The notes beneath the pieces are model-generated. The model searched no databases, had not been told where the DNA came from, and worked only from the letters and a program-made list of their open reading frames with translations. Shown piece by piece: positions 1-6,641 of a stretch of DNA of 25,817 nucleotides. The position numbers and the translations under genes were made by a program. Each line of letters begins with the position of its first letter. Within the stretch, counting starts at the first letter, position 1. This DNA is from JBLHKS01 sp047620505 (GTDB taxonomy: Bacteria > Verrucomicrobiota > Verrucomicrobiia > Verrucomicrobiales > DEV007): assembly GCA_047620505.1 (NCBI GenBank), contig JBLHKS010000098.1, positions 1 to 25,817 of the forward strand, in the 5' to 3' direction.

Positions 1-90
1 TTTATCCGGTGGCTGCGCGCCTTCGTTTACCGCGAGGCTCCCTGGAACCGGGCAGTGGACAGACTGCACGAAATCTACGCCAATTTCTAA
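1..90 (+). CDS. 3' end of an unidentified gene, cut by the window edge
   Basis: A frame open from base 1 to a TAA at 88-90 reads as 29 residues ending RLHEIYANF. The peptide has a natural-looking composition (RWLRAFVYREAPWNRAVD), so it is probably the C-terminus of a real gene entering from the left. Its stop overlaps the stop of the converging GH18 gene by three bases, which suggests that a junction was formed here. The family cannot be identified from so short a piece. Confidence 0.45.
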   Translation, partial: FIRWLRAFVYREAPWNRAVDRLHEIYANF

Positions 91-692
91 GGGAAGTTTT
101 CCACACCGTTGCATTTATAGGCAAATGTATCAATCGTGAGCTCTTTGCCTTCCGCATGAAGGCGCTCTGACAGTTCCTTGATGAATTGGACGAAAGCTCT
201 CCGGTCCCCTTCAAGTTTTCCCTTCCCTTCGAAGTCGACATCGACCCCATCGAGCTTCAGGCGCACGGTTTCGGAAACCAGCGCTTCAACCAATCGCTCC
301 CGATGGATATCGAATGCGGTCTTCGCCAATTCCCAGTCCCAGCCTTCGGAGGTTCCGTTATAAATACAGAGCATTGTCCGAACACCGTGAGCATCCCCCC
401 ACTTCTGGAAATTCGAAATCGTGGACTCGTCGATCGGTTTGAATCCTTCGACCAGCTTGAGTCCGCCTTCCATAGTAGGATGCCAGAACTGGAGACCCAA
501 GTGAGTCAGGCCGTCCTTCATGCCAAATCCATCGAATGATTGATCCAAACGTTCCTTACATGCGTCTACTGCATAAGGGGGCACCCAAGTCATCACACGC
601 CGCTCCTTCGTTAACTCTTGGGCGGTGCCCGATCCAGACAAAAAAAGCACGCCAGCAAAGATGGTAAAGAAGGCTCGGATTAATCGATCCAT
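87..692 (-). CDS. GH18-like glycoside hydrolase, C-terminally truncated (integron cassette 3)
   Basis: The 201-residue product starts with a signal peptide (about residues 1-24, ending SGTAQ). It carries the GH18 catalytic signature DGVDVDFEG, with D148, D151, D153 and E155 matching DxxDxDxE. A role in hydrolysing N-acetylglucosamine-containing glycans outside the cytoplasm follows from the family. GH18 barrels normally need about 300 residues. This one stops soon after the catalytic strand, near strand 5 (LTIDTFAYK), so the second half of the barrel is missing and the protein is probably inactive. The ATG lies about 40 bases inside the cassette boundary at 732, as expected for a cassette gene. 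No attC follows it: the GCAGAAC box predicted from the cassette start is absent to its left. Confidence 0.75.
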   Translation of the reverse strand: MDRLIRAFFTIFAGVLFLSGSGTAQELTKERRVMTWVPPYAVDACKERLDQSFDGFGMKDGLTHLGLQFWHPTMEGGLKLVEGFKPIDESTISNFQKWGDAHGVRTMLCIYNGTSEGWDWELAKTAFDIHRERLVEALVSETVRLKLDGVDVDFEGKGKLEGDRRAFVQFIKELSERLHAEGKELTIDTFAYKCNGVENFP

Positions 693-726
693 AGTTTGGC
701 TTTCAGATTCTTTGGGGCGTTTCTGA

Positions 727-815
727 GCAGAACGCTAGCGCTGAGGGGGCCGGACGGAAAGCGAAATATTCATCACTGGCGTCAATCCCGGGCCCCCTGC
801 TGCGTCTTGTTAGGT
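727..815 (-). repeat. attC recombination site of integron cassette 2
   Basis: Read on the minus strand, the site starts with the R'' box ACCTAAC (815-809) and ends with the R' core GTTCTGC (733-727), 89 bases in all. The arms AGGGGGCC and GGCCCCCT can pair across the site, giving the folded hairpin that IntI recognises. ACCTAAC is the exact complement of GTTAGGT at the start of cassette 2 (1273-1267), which shows that both ends belong to one mobile cassette. The crossover is between 733 and 732. Confidence 0.85.
731..791 (-). repeat. second copy of the 61-base repeat, within attC2
   Basis: This copy forms the 3' half of attC2 and differs from the integrase-proximal copy (2199-2259) at three positions. 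Both copies end at a cassette boundary on the minus strand. Confidence 0.8.
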
Positions 816-863
816 TTTGTGTTAGGGCTTGCGGGACCTCCGGTGTGGCTGCCCCGCGCAGCT

Positions 864-1253
864 TCAGAATTTGCCGGGGATTGGTGGCCCCGCGAGGGTT
901 TTCTCAAGGTGCCCCATGTTGGAAAGCGCGAAAAACATTCCAATCAGGCACCCCGCGATCAAGAGTAACGTTCTTCCGGGAGATGGCCAGAATGATCCCT
1001 TTTTCTCAGACATAAAGATGAACTCGATCATGTAGACCATGCTGTAGCAAACATTGGCCATGACGCCCATCATGATAACAGCGATCAAAAACTGAGGATC
1101 AGAAAATGAGGCAGGCTCTCTGTCATCAATGTTGTAGGTGAAGCTTGCCGAAATCGAGTAGCCGAGCCATCCGGCGGGAATCAAAAGCAGATTGAAAATC
1201 ACTCTTCGTTTTTCCCAGTAACTCGGGGCCTCTCGTCGATATTGTGCGAGCAT
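864..1253 (-). CDS. small cassette-encoded integral membrane protein (cassette 2)
   Basis: The 129-residue protein has three predicted membrane segments (about residues 18-38, 56-80 and 95-112). A basic cytoplasmic-looking N-terminus precedes them (YRREAPSYWEKRRVIFN) and a short proline-rich tail follows. It fills a 540-base cassette bounded by attC1 and attC2, so it is a mobile integron cargo gene. I recognise it only as the kind of short membrane ORF often carried in cassettes; no catalytic motif is visible and no function is assigned. Expression probably depends on the array promoter, since only about 15 bases separate its start from the attC1 boundary. Confidence 0.8.
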   Translation of the reverse strand: MLAQYRREAPSYWEKRRVIFNLLLIPAGWLGYSISASFTYNIDDREPASFSDPQFLIAVIMMGVMANVCYSMVYMIEFIFMSEKKGSFWPSPGRTLLLIAGCLIGMFFALSNMGHLEKTLAGPPIPGKF

Positions 1254-1266
1254 CGTGCCTCTTTCT

Positions 1267-1390
1267 ACCTAACGTCGAAGTCATCCTACGCCTGAACGAG
1301 GGCGTGCTCCGACTTCTGGGTTGATGGTTGAATGGTCATGGCGGTTGAACTCGCAGCGGGTCAGGCGTTAGGATCGACGTCTTGTTAGTC
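1267..1390 (-). repeat. attC recombination site of integron cassette 1
   Basis: On the minus strand the site runs from R'' GACTAAC (1390-1384) to R' GTTAGGT (1273-1267), 124 bases. The arms GTCGATCCTAACGCCTGA and TCAGGCGTAGGATGACTTCG are imperfect inverted repeats, with extrahelical bases on one side. R'' is the exact complement of GTTAGTC at the start of cassette 1 (2201-2195), so circularised cassette 1 would have a perfect R''/R' pair. The TAA stop of the HNH gene lies inside R'', a common arrangement in cassettes. Confidence 0.9.
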
Positions 1391-2188
1391 TTCGGGTTGG
1401 TTGCCAGCAGCCTTCCACCGCTCCCTCCACTCATCTGAATCGGGCTCCATCAAGTTCTCGCAGAGAGACGTTCCCATTCTAGATACCATTTCATCTAATT
1501 CATCTAGGACTGATCCTGCAACGTCGATTCCGACGATTGTACCTCCAGTGCCTCCACCCAACGGTTCACAAACAAAACGGTTCCACGCGTACTTATCCGA
1601 GATCAAAGTGTTGATAAATTGCTTCACATCACGCTGCCCGCAGTGACCAAGGGGATACCATCCAGCGAGAGTAACCAGCACGAGCTCCATTACGTCGATA
1701 ATCTCGTAACATGCCTCCTTCATTTCCATCGTACTGCCAGCGAACTTCTTCTCAACGCGTCTGTGCGCTTCTCGCTTCAGGTTCGGCAGGAGATTGAGAT
1801 AAGCTATCAAATGTGCCTGATTCGGAAGTTCATCTTGGGTCGGATTGTCGTCTTCTTCGTTTTCGTCCTCCGGCGGAATGACTGATTCGGAAACGTTAAC
1901 TGCTGCTTCCCGACGGCGTTTCACCCTTTCATTCCAGTCATCTCGGTATTTGATTACTTGATCGGCATTCAGTTTTCGGCCAAAACCACCTTTGATCATT
2001 GTCTCGTCGTGGCATTCGAGACACAGAACCGCGAGATTGGCTGAATCGTTGTTCGACGGATCTTCGTCAATGTGGTGGATCTGAAACGGCTTTCCCTTAA
2101 CGTTGCAAACGCAGCATGTCCGATCGGCGAGGAATTGGACCTCGGCGGCAGTATCGGGTGGAATCTGAACTCTTGTCTTTTTCGCCAT
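1385..2188 (-). CDS. HNH endonuclease-like protein (integron cassette 1)
   Basis: The N-terminal 60 residues form an HNH zinc-finger nuclease domain: C25/C28 (CCVC), the HHID box at H38-H39, the conserved Asn-Leu near residue 51, and C56/C59 with H60 (CLECH). An acidic linker (PPEDENEEDDNP, about residues 105-117) leads to a helical 140-residue C-terminal domain that I do not recognise. HNH domains cut DNA, often in defence or as toxins; the specific role here is unknown. The ATG lies just after the cassette boundary GTTAGTC, and the stop is within attC1. This gene is therefore first in the array and nearest any array promoter. Confidence 0.85.
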   Translation of the reverse strand: MAKKTRVQIPPDTAAEVQFLADRTCCVCNVKGKPFQIHHIDEDPSNNDSANLAVLCLECHDETMIKGGFGRKLNADQVIKYRDDWNERVKRRREAAVNVSESVIPPEDENEEDDNPTQDELPNQAHLIAYLNLLPNLKREAHRRVEKKFAGSTMEMKEACYEIIDVMELVLVTLAGWYPLGHCGQRDVKQFINTLISDKYAWNRFVCEPLGGGTGGTIVGIDVAGSVLDELDEMVSRMGTSLCENLMEPDSDEWRERWKAAGNQPED

Positions 2189-2198
2189 TTCTTAGACT

Positions 2199-2259
2199 AA
2201 CGCTAGCGCTGAGGGGGCCGGGCGGGAAGCGAAAAATTCATCACTGGCGTCAATCCCGG
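2199..2259 (-). repeat. integrase-proximal half-attC repeat at the first cassette junction
   Basis: This 61-base stretch matches 731-791, the 3' half of attC2, at 58 of 61 positions. It ends on the minus strand with GCTAGCG at the crossover into cassette 1. The 5' arm that pairs with GGCCCCCT in attC2 is absent to its right, so it cannot fold as a full attC. It sits where attI should be, and the integrase reading frame is open through most of it. See the finding on a possible attI deletion. Confidence 0.8.
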
Positions 2260-2371
2260 CTCTCCGCGCGGGTGGCAACTCGATCAGTGGGCGGAGGCGA
2301 TCCGGTGGTACCTTGGTTGGCTGAGTCATTGTGAGGAGTCGGGCCAAAACGCCCAGAGTCTGGAGGAACGG

Positions 2372-3316
2372 GTGCGACGGGCGGTCGATCAGGCCGGGGC
2401 GCGGCGCGGCCTGGCGAGGCGGACGCGGCAGACTTATTCGGGGTGGGCGGGGCGTTATGCGCGTTGGGTCGGGGATGCGCGCGAGACGATGAACCCGGAG
2501 AAGGCGCGGGATTGGCTGGGGAGGCTGGTTTCCGAAGAACAAGTGAGTTTTTCGACGCAGAAGCAGGCGCTGAATGCGCTGGCGTTTTTCTTCAAGGATG
2601 TGTGCGCTCAGGCGGAGGTGGATCTTCGGGTAACGCTGCGGCGGACGCCGAAGCGCATTCCAGTGGTACTGAGTCTGGCGGAGGTGGCGTCGATTCTGAA
2701 GCGATTGCCTGAGAATTGCCGTCTGGCGGCGGAGTTGCAATACGGGGCCGGGCTCCGGGTAACGGAGTTGTTGAATTTGCGAGTCAAGGATGTGGATGGG
2801 CCACGTGGTCAGGTGACAATCCGTGGGGGCAAGGGTGATCAGGACCGCGTCACGGTGCTTCCGCGAGCGGTGGCGGCGAAATTGGAGAAGAGGAAAGCCG
2901 CACTGCGGGAAATTCATGATGGAGACCGGTTGGCTGGGACTCCCGGGGTGGCGCTCCCGAAGGCGCTGGCGCGAAAAATGCCGAGAGCCGGAGAGCGCTG
3001 GGAGTGGTTCTGGTTGTTCCCTGCTTCAAAACTTTCGGTCGATCCGGATTCGGGAATTCGGCGGCGGCATCATCTTCATCCCGGATCGTATGCGGAAGCG
3101 ATTCGCCGCGCCGCCTCGGAAGGGGGGATTGAGAAGCGAGTCACGACCCACGCGCTGCGCCACAGTTTTGCGACCCATCTTCTGGAACAGGGGTCAGACA
3201 TCCGCACGGTGCAGGACTTACTGGGACATGCGGATGTGTCGACGACGATGATCTACACCCACGTCGCGGAGAATTTGAGCCAGTGCGGTGTGAGAAGCCC
3301 GCTGGACGGTTTTTGA
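2372..3316 (+). CDS. intI: integron integrase IntI (tyrosine recombinase)
   Basis: The 314-residue protein recombines attC and attI sites. It has the full tyrosine-recombinase set: R129 (GAGLRVTE), K154 (GGKGDQD), H260-x-x-R263 (HALRHSF), H286 (LLGHADVS) and the Y295 nucleophile (MIYTHV). The IntI-specific insert lies at about residues 190-225 (AGTPGVALPKAL through RWEWFWLFPASK), and the C-terminus has the typical GVRSPLD. The GTG at 2372 is chosen because GGAGG lies five bases upstream. The same frame is open back to a TGA at 2210-2212 without any ATG, GTG or TTG. It encodes IntI-like sequence (WQLDQWAEAIRWYLGWL), so the native start may have been lost. The gene diverges from the cassettes, as in classical integrons. 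The 255 bases after it hold no recognised gene. Confidence 0.93.
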   Translation: MRRAVDQAGARRGLARRTRQTYSGWAGRYARWVGDARETMNPEKARDWLGRLVSEEQVSFSTQKQALNALAFFFKDVCAQAEVDLRVTLRRTPKRIPVVLSLAEVASILKRLPENCRLAAELQYGAGLRVTELLNLRVKDVDGPRGQVTIRGGKGDQDRVTVLPRAVAAKLEKRKAALREIHDGDRLAGTPGVALPKALARKMPRAGERWEWFWLFPASKLSVDPDSGIRRRHHLHPGSYAEAIRRAASEGGIEKRVTTHALRHSFATHLLEQGSDIRTVQDLLGHADVSTTMIYTHVAENLSQCGVRSPLDGF

Positions 3317-3571
3317 GAAGGGAGAGCAGGCTGAATCGACCGCTTGGGCGGATGGGGTTGTTTTAGAAACTCACATTCCGGCGATAAATTTCCACTTCTG
3401 TCACGAAGCGACAATGCATCATAGCCATGGGTTTTAACCGGTTTGAACCCGCTGTCGCAACCTTGATTCCAATCGAGCGATGCGTTGGGATGCCCCGATG
3501 AGCGCCCATCTCTTCGCGTTGCATCGAATTAGGCCACGGCAATCAACGTTGCGAAATTCCAGAGCTGTAAC

Positions 3572-4318
3572 CTACTTCTTGGGCTTGGCGATCGGCAGTT
3601 GCTCTTTCGTGATCTCAGCAGGAACGCTCGGGAGATGGTAGACCTCTTCGATGCCCGTGGACCGCAGAACCACCCAAACCGGGTCTTCTTCCCTGACCCT
3701 CGCTTTGAGGCAGAACACATCGGGTCCATGAATCAGAAATCCGAAGCCCAGCGTCTCAAGCTGGCTGCGAGGACGGTCCTCCAGTCCAATGCATGGCTGT
3801 GGTGTCAGGGGCGCGACCTTGGATGCACGTTGAAGCGACTTGATGAAGTGCGTCAGCATCGTGCCGAAGCCGTGCCCGAATCGGTTGTCGAATCCCTCGT
3901 CGAACTCGAACTCGTTGGCCTCGATGCCGCTAGGTGATGGCGATCCAAAGTAGGAGATCCCGACTTCAGCGAACTCACCCTTGCGGCGGGCGTAGCAGCA
4001 GGGCATGAGAACGCCAGAGAACCCGAATTTGAGGTAGCCGCTGATGCTCAGCGCCAAGACCAGCGTGTTGGCCAGCCAATTGTTGCCAAATTCCTCGCCC
4101 GGGGTGTCTGGTGGCTGCTGCTTAACCGCCCATGCCTCGTCCTCACCGCAACGCATGACAATCCCGTAGCGCGCTCCGTCCACTGGCTCGCCGTAGGCTA
4201 CTGCACCAAAGGGTAGCTGAGATCGAAGCGCCCTGAGTCTCGCTGGTGAAGGCTGTAGGAGCCTGAGATCTCCTTGTGATGTCGAAATCGTCATGGCTTG
4301 GTCCCAACGGTCATTCAT
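3572..4318 (-). CDS. hypothetical protein, last gene of the DUF2637 block
   Basis: From ATG 4318 the product is 248 residues; it begins MNDRWDQAMTISTSQGD. The start overlaps the end of the upstream gene by 8 bases (ATGAATGA) and has GAGGAG about ten bases upstream. An in-frame ATG at 4294 is the main alternative. The protein has a mixed alpha/beta composition with a Gly/Phe-rich middle (DNRFGHGFGTMLTHF) and no signal peptide or clear membrane helix. I recognise no family. It ends the four-gene leftward block that starts at 5626 and is probably co-transcribed with it. Confidence 0.7.
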   Translation of the reverse strand: MNDRWDQAMTISTSQGDLRLLQPSPARLRALRSQLPFGAVAYGEPVDGARYGIVMRCGEDEAWAVKQQPPDTPGEEFGNNWLANTLVLALSISGYLKFGFSGVLMPCCYARRKGEFAEVGISYFGSPSPSGIEANEFEFDEGFDNRFGHGFGTMLTHFIKSLQRASKVAPLTPQPCIGLEDRPRSQLETLGFGFLIHGPDVFCLKARVREEDPVWVVLRSTGIEEVYHLPSVPAEITKEQLPIAKPKK

Positions 4319-4658
4319 CGTCGGCGGGCTCCTCGTCGCGGTAGTCAAAATCCACCACATAGTAGGACCGGCCACACCCCCAGCCTTCGGTCAAAAAGAC
4401 GAAGCAGACGCAGTTGCCCAGCTTAAGCTCCTTGATGAATGGCTCTGGATCCTCCGAGCATTCCGCCTTCACGTATTCCTTCCACAGCTGCTCGACGTCG
4501 TCCCGGTAGAATTCCTGAAAATACTGGCCCGTCTCGTAGAAGACCGCGACTCCAGCCGGGGAACGGTCGTATTCCTCAGGGCAGTAAACCATGTGGCCGG
4601 TGACGGGGCAGAAAAAGATATGGTTCTCGGGGGTAACGTCAATGTATACGATTTGCAT
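4311..4658 (-). CDS. hypothetical protein, third gene of the DUF2637 block
   Basis: The 115-residue acidic protein begins MQIVYIDVTPENHIFFCP and ends EEPADDE. It contains several cysteines (FFCPVTGHMVYC, LGNCVCFVF, GWGCGRSYY) and many aromatic residues, without a recognisable metal-binding arrangement. No signal peptide or membrane segment is seen. It starts five bases after the stop of the gene before it and overlaps the start of the next, so translation is probably coupled. The function is unknown. Confidence 0.7.
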   Translation of the reverse strand: MQIVYIDVTPENHIFFCPVTGHMVYCPEEYDRSPAGVAVFYETGQYFQEFYRDDVEQLWKEYVKAECSEDPEPFIKELKLGNCVCFVFLTEGWGCGRSYYVVDFDYRDEEPADDE

Positions 4659-4663
4659 GTTGA

Positions 4664-5017
4664 TCAGGGTTTGGGCTTGGCGGTTGGATTGAGAGTGTTA
4701 ACAGGCGTCCATCTGGCTGAGACTTCGAGCCAGGGACCGGAAAGGAGAGTGACGGAGAGGACTTCGGTATGAGGCGGCACTTCGTGGATCTCCAGAAGCT
4801 CTGGGAGGACAGCCTGGGCCAGCTCCCGGGCATCCAGGTCGTGTTCGACGCCAAGGTGAGACGGCCCGCCATAAACCATTCGAAGAGAGACTTTGATGCG
4901 GCCCTTCTCTTCAGCTGTGAGCCGCTTGAGTTGGAGCGCCGGATCGAGATCGTATGCCTCGACCAGGTAGTCCCTGAGCACGAGAGGATTCATCCTTGTT
5001 GTGATCTGTGCCTCCAT
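4664..5017 (-). CDS. hypothetical protein, second gene of the DUF2637 block
   Basis: The 117-residue soluble protein begins MEAQITTRMNPLVLRDYLVE and has a helical N-terminal half and a strand-rich C-terminal half. The ATG at 5017 has GGAGG about eleven bases upstream, inside the end of the DUF2637-like gene; an ATG at 4993 is an alternative start. No motif is recognised. Spacing to both neighbours is only 5-6 bases, which argues for one transcript. It ends TAKPKP, and the last gene of the block ends IAKPKK. Confidence 0.65.
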   Translation of the reverse strand: MEAQITTRMNPLVLRDYLVEAYDLDPALQLKRLTAEEKGRIKVSLRMVYGGPSHLGVEHDLDARELAQAVLPELLEIHEVPPHTEVLSVTLLSGPWLEVSARWTPVNTLNPTAKPKP

Positions 5018-5023
5018 GATGGG

Positions 5024-5626
5024 TCAGGCCTCCGCCTTCCTGAGTTGACCGAGATCGCGGTAAACAGTCTGGACTGAGACACCCAGTCGCTGGGCAATCT
5101 GACGCGGCCCTAGATCCTGAGAGCGAAGGTTCTCAACCCGTTGACGTCGTTCATCGACACGAGGAGTCGCAGGGTGAGAAACCTTAACACGTTTGGTCTG
5201 CGACTTGGGTGCGACAACCATTCCGGCTTCCAGCCTCACCTGTTTCATCAACAGTTCGAAGCTGAGAAACAGAATGAGAGGAGGCATGGCCGAGAGACCA
5301 CGTGCAATCATCGTCGGCTCAGCGTGAACGACGTTAAACAGGATGGATGCGACAGTCGTGACGATGACGAGACTCATCGGGTAGCGAGAGCTTACGCCTG
5401 AGAGTTCAAAGCGAAGGGCTGAGAGGCTGAAGACGATGATCCCGCCGTCGAGAATCAGTGGCAGGATGAAGCTGTTGCCGTCAAAGCCGTTGTCGGCGGC
5501 GAGCCCCTGAAGGGCGTGGAATGAGACGGCGAACGCACCGGCACCGAGGAGTAGCACCAGACTGACAGTGCTGATTGAGAGAGTGCGAATGAGACGAGAC
5601 TCAGGGTGAGAAGGTCGGGCAGCCAT
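5024..5626 (-). CDS. DUF2637-like four-helix membrane protein with C-terminal HTH
   Basis: The 200-residue protein has four membrane segments (about 15-37, 52-72, 84-103 and 110-127). The second contains ILPLILDGGIIVFSLSALR, resembling the signature of DUF2637 proteins, which are known mainly from actinobacterial plasmids and transfer regions (SpdB-like). A basic linker leads to a recombinase-type helix-turn-helix at about residues 157-195 (GPRQIAQRLGVSVQTVYRDL), so the protein may bind DNA while anchored in the inner membrane. It starts 6 bases from operator dyad 5632-5650 and heads a four-gene block. The DUF2637 call rests on pattern recognition. The source taxon appears not to be an actinobacterium. 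Confidence 0.75.
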   Translation of the reverse strand: MAARPSHPESRLIRTLSISTVSLVLLLGAGAFAVSFHALQGLAADNGFDGNSFILPLILDGGIIVFSLSALRFELSGVSSRYPMSLVIVTTVASILFNVVHAEPTMIARGLSAMPPLILFLSFELLMKQVRLEAGMVVAPKSQTKRVKVSHPATPRVDERRQRVENLRSQDLGPRQIAQRLGVSVQTVYRDLGQLRKAEA

Positions 5627-5631
5627 GATGA

Positions 5632-5650
5632 TTACACTATAGGGGTGTAA
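5632..5650. promoter_or_regulatory. operator-like dyad O1, copy 1
   Basis: TTACAC and GTGTAA are 6-base perfect arms around a 7-base centre, directly upstream of the DUF2637-like start. In the duplicate at 5925-5943 the same arms read TTGCAC and GTGCAA, so both arms changed together. This points to a site read by a dimeric regulator, plausibly the XRE protein or the HTH of the membrane protein. Confidence 0.65.
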
Positions 5651-5667
5651 GCCTTCGATGCAAGCAC

Positions 5668-5688
5668 TTTACACCCGAATAGTGTAAA
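5668..5688. promoter_or_regulatory. operator-like dyad O2, copy 1
   Basis: TTTACAC and GTGTAAA are 7-base perfect arms around a 7-base centre. The half-site (TTACAC) is shared with O1. It lies 18 bases from O1, within the divergent region of the DUF2637-like gene. Confidence 0.65.
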
Positions 5689-5784
5689 CAATGTAGCGTG
5701 ATCGTTAGAAGGCGGATGTGACCTTTCGCTTTATCCGGCGCATCGGGGATGCGACGAGTGCCGAGGCAGGGGAGAAGGAGGACT

Positions 5785-5919
5785 TCATCCACTTCGGGGC
5801 CTTGTTAGTGGATGGCGTTGGCAGCCCGACCGGAATCCCGTGAACCTCGCGGTGCCGCCACTTTCCAAATCAAGGAACCCGTCGGCAGCTTGCTCTGAGT
5901 GAGAGGGTTGGGCAGCCAT
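5785..5919 (-). pseudogene. duplicated 5' fragment of the DUF2637-like gene
   Basis: The first ten codons (MAAQPSHSEQ) match the start of the DUF2637-like gene at 5626 (MAARPSHPES), and the flanking DNA matches too. After that the frame departs from the parent and ends after 44 residues. This is the leftward half of a duplicated divergent module whose membrane-protein gene was lost. On the opposite strand 5718-5843 holds a 41-codon GTG-started frame (it includes FRFIRRIGDATSAEAGEKED) that I cannot place. Confidence 0.5.
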
Positions 5920-5924
5920 GATGA

Positions 5925-5943
5925 TTGCACTATAAAGGTGCAA
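5925..5943. promoter_or_regulatory. operator-like dyad O1, copy 2
   Basis: TTGCAC and GTGCAA flank a 7-base centre, at the position equivalent to 5632-5650. Relative to copy 1, one base in each arm has changed so that the symmetry is kept. Confidence 0.65.
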
Positions 5944-5961
5944 TCATTCGAAGTTAATATT

Positions 5962-5982
5962 TTTACACCTCGATGGTGTAAA
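5962..5982. promoter_or_regulatory. operator-like dyad O2, copy 2, next to the XRE gene
   Basis: TTTACACC and GGTGTAAA are 8-base perfect arms around a 5-base centre. The dyad ends directly before the first possible start (GTG 5985) of the XRE regulator, and 38 bases before the preferred one. Autoregulation by occlusion is plausible. Confidence 0.7.
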
Positions 5983-6020
5983 ATGTGTTGTGTGATCGTC
6001 CTCTACCGTTAGATTCCGCT

Positions 6021-6500
6021 GTGCCGCGAAAACCCAAGACATCGAGCCCGCTACGAGAAATCAGATCAGCAATCGGTCTGACCCAGCAACAGATGGCTGA
6101 GAAGCTGGGGATCTTCCGTGGGATCGTCGAGAAGCTGGAGAACGGGACGACTAAGATGACTCTGGAGATCGCACTCAAGTATCGGCTGTTCACGGGCTGC
6201 GATCTGCGACGTGCCTCAGATGGGCTTGAGGTGCTGGGAACGCTCCAGGGCGTCGTCTACAGCAAGGAAGCCTTCGATGCTCATCAGCGTGCTCTCGATG
6301 GATCAGACGCCTCCAAGGCCACTGCTTGGGCGCTCAAGGCAATCCTTGATGTCACCCCAGAATCGAAGCTGCCGGAAGCCATCCAGCAGTTCGAGATCAC
6401 CGCGTTGAAGGCGATGCACGAGCATGAGTTGAAGCTGGAGCTAGACGACGCTCCGGCCAGGATCAGAGATCGACTGCGGGCCATCTACGACGGCTTTTGA
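6021..6500 (+). CDS. XRE-family helix-turn-helix regulator
   Basis: The 159-residue protein begins MPRKPKTSSPLREIRSAIGL. Its XRE-type HTH spans about residues 10-60 (LTQQQMAEKLGIFRGIVEKL). A helical C-terminal half is rich in Glu and Lys and probably dimerises or binds a partner. GTG 6021 is preferred because it places the HTH near the N-terminus as usual; GTG 5985 and TTG 5988 are in frame but abut or nearly overlap operator 5962-5982. No clear ribosome-binding site is seen for any of them. It diverges from the DUF2637 block and is the obvious candidate to bind the duplicated dyads. Confidence 0.8.
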   Translation: MPRKPKTSSPLREIRSAIGLTQQQMAEKLGIFRGIVEKLENGTTKMTLEIALKYRLFTGCDLRRASDGLEVLGTLQGVVYSKEAFDAHQRALDGSDASKATAWALKAILDVTPESKLPEAIQQFEITALKAMHEHELKLELDDAPARIRDRLRAIYDGF

Positions 6501-6641
6501 TGTGCAGGGCAAGGCTCCAATACGGGTTGACAGCCCCTACCCAATTTATCCCACAACTCGGGAAGGGGGCAGAACTCCAAGGGTCCAAAAAACCGGAGAT
6601 TACTTGGTGAACCGGGGAACTCCGTTTACCCATCCATCGCT

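Noticed and set aside
2199..2300. Array promoter with TTGACG in the integrase-proximal repeat
   Set aside because: A -35-like TTGACG is present, but no -10 box lies at a usual distance.
5718..5843. 41-codon GTG-started frame between the operator copies
   Set aside because: It is short, has no recognised family and lies in a rearranged gap, so it is mentioned only with the remnant.
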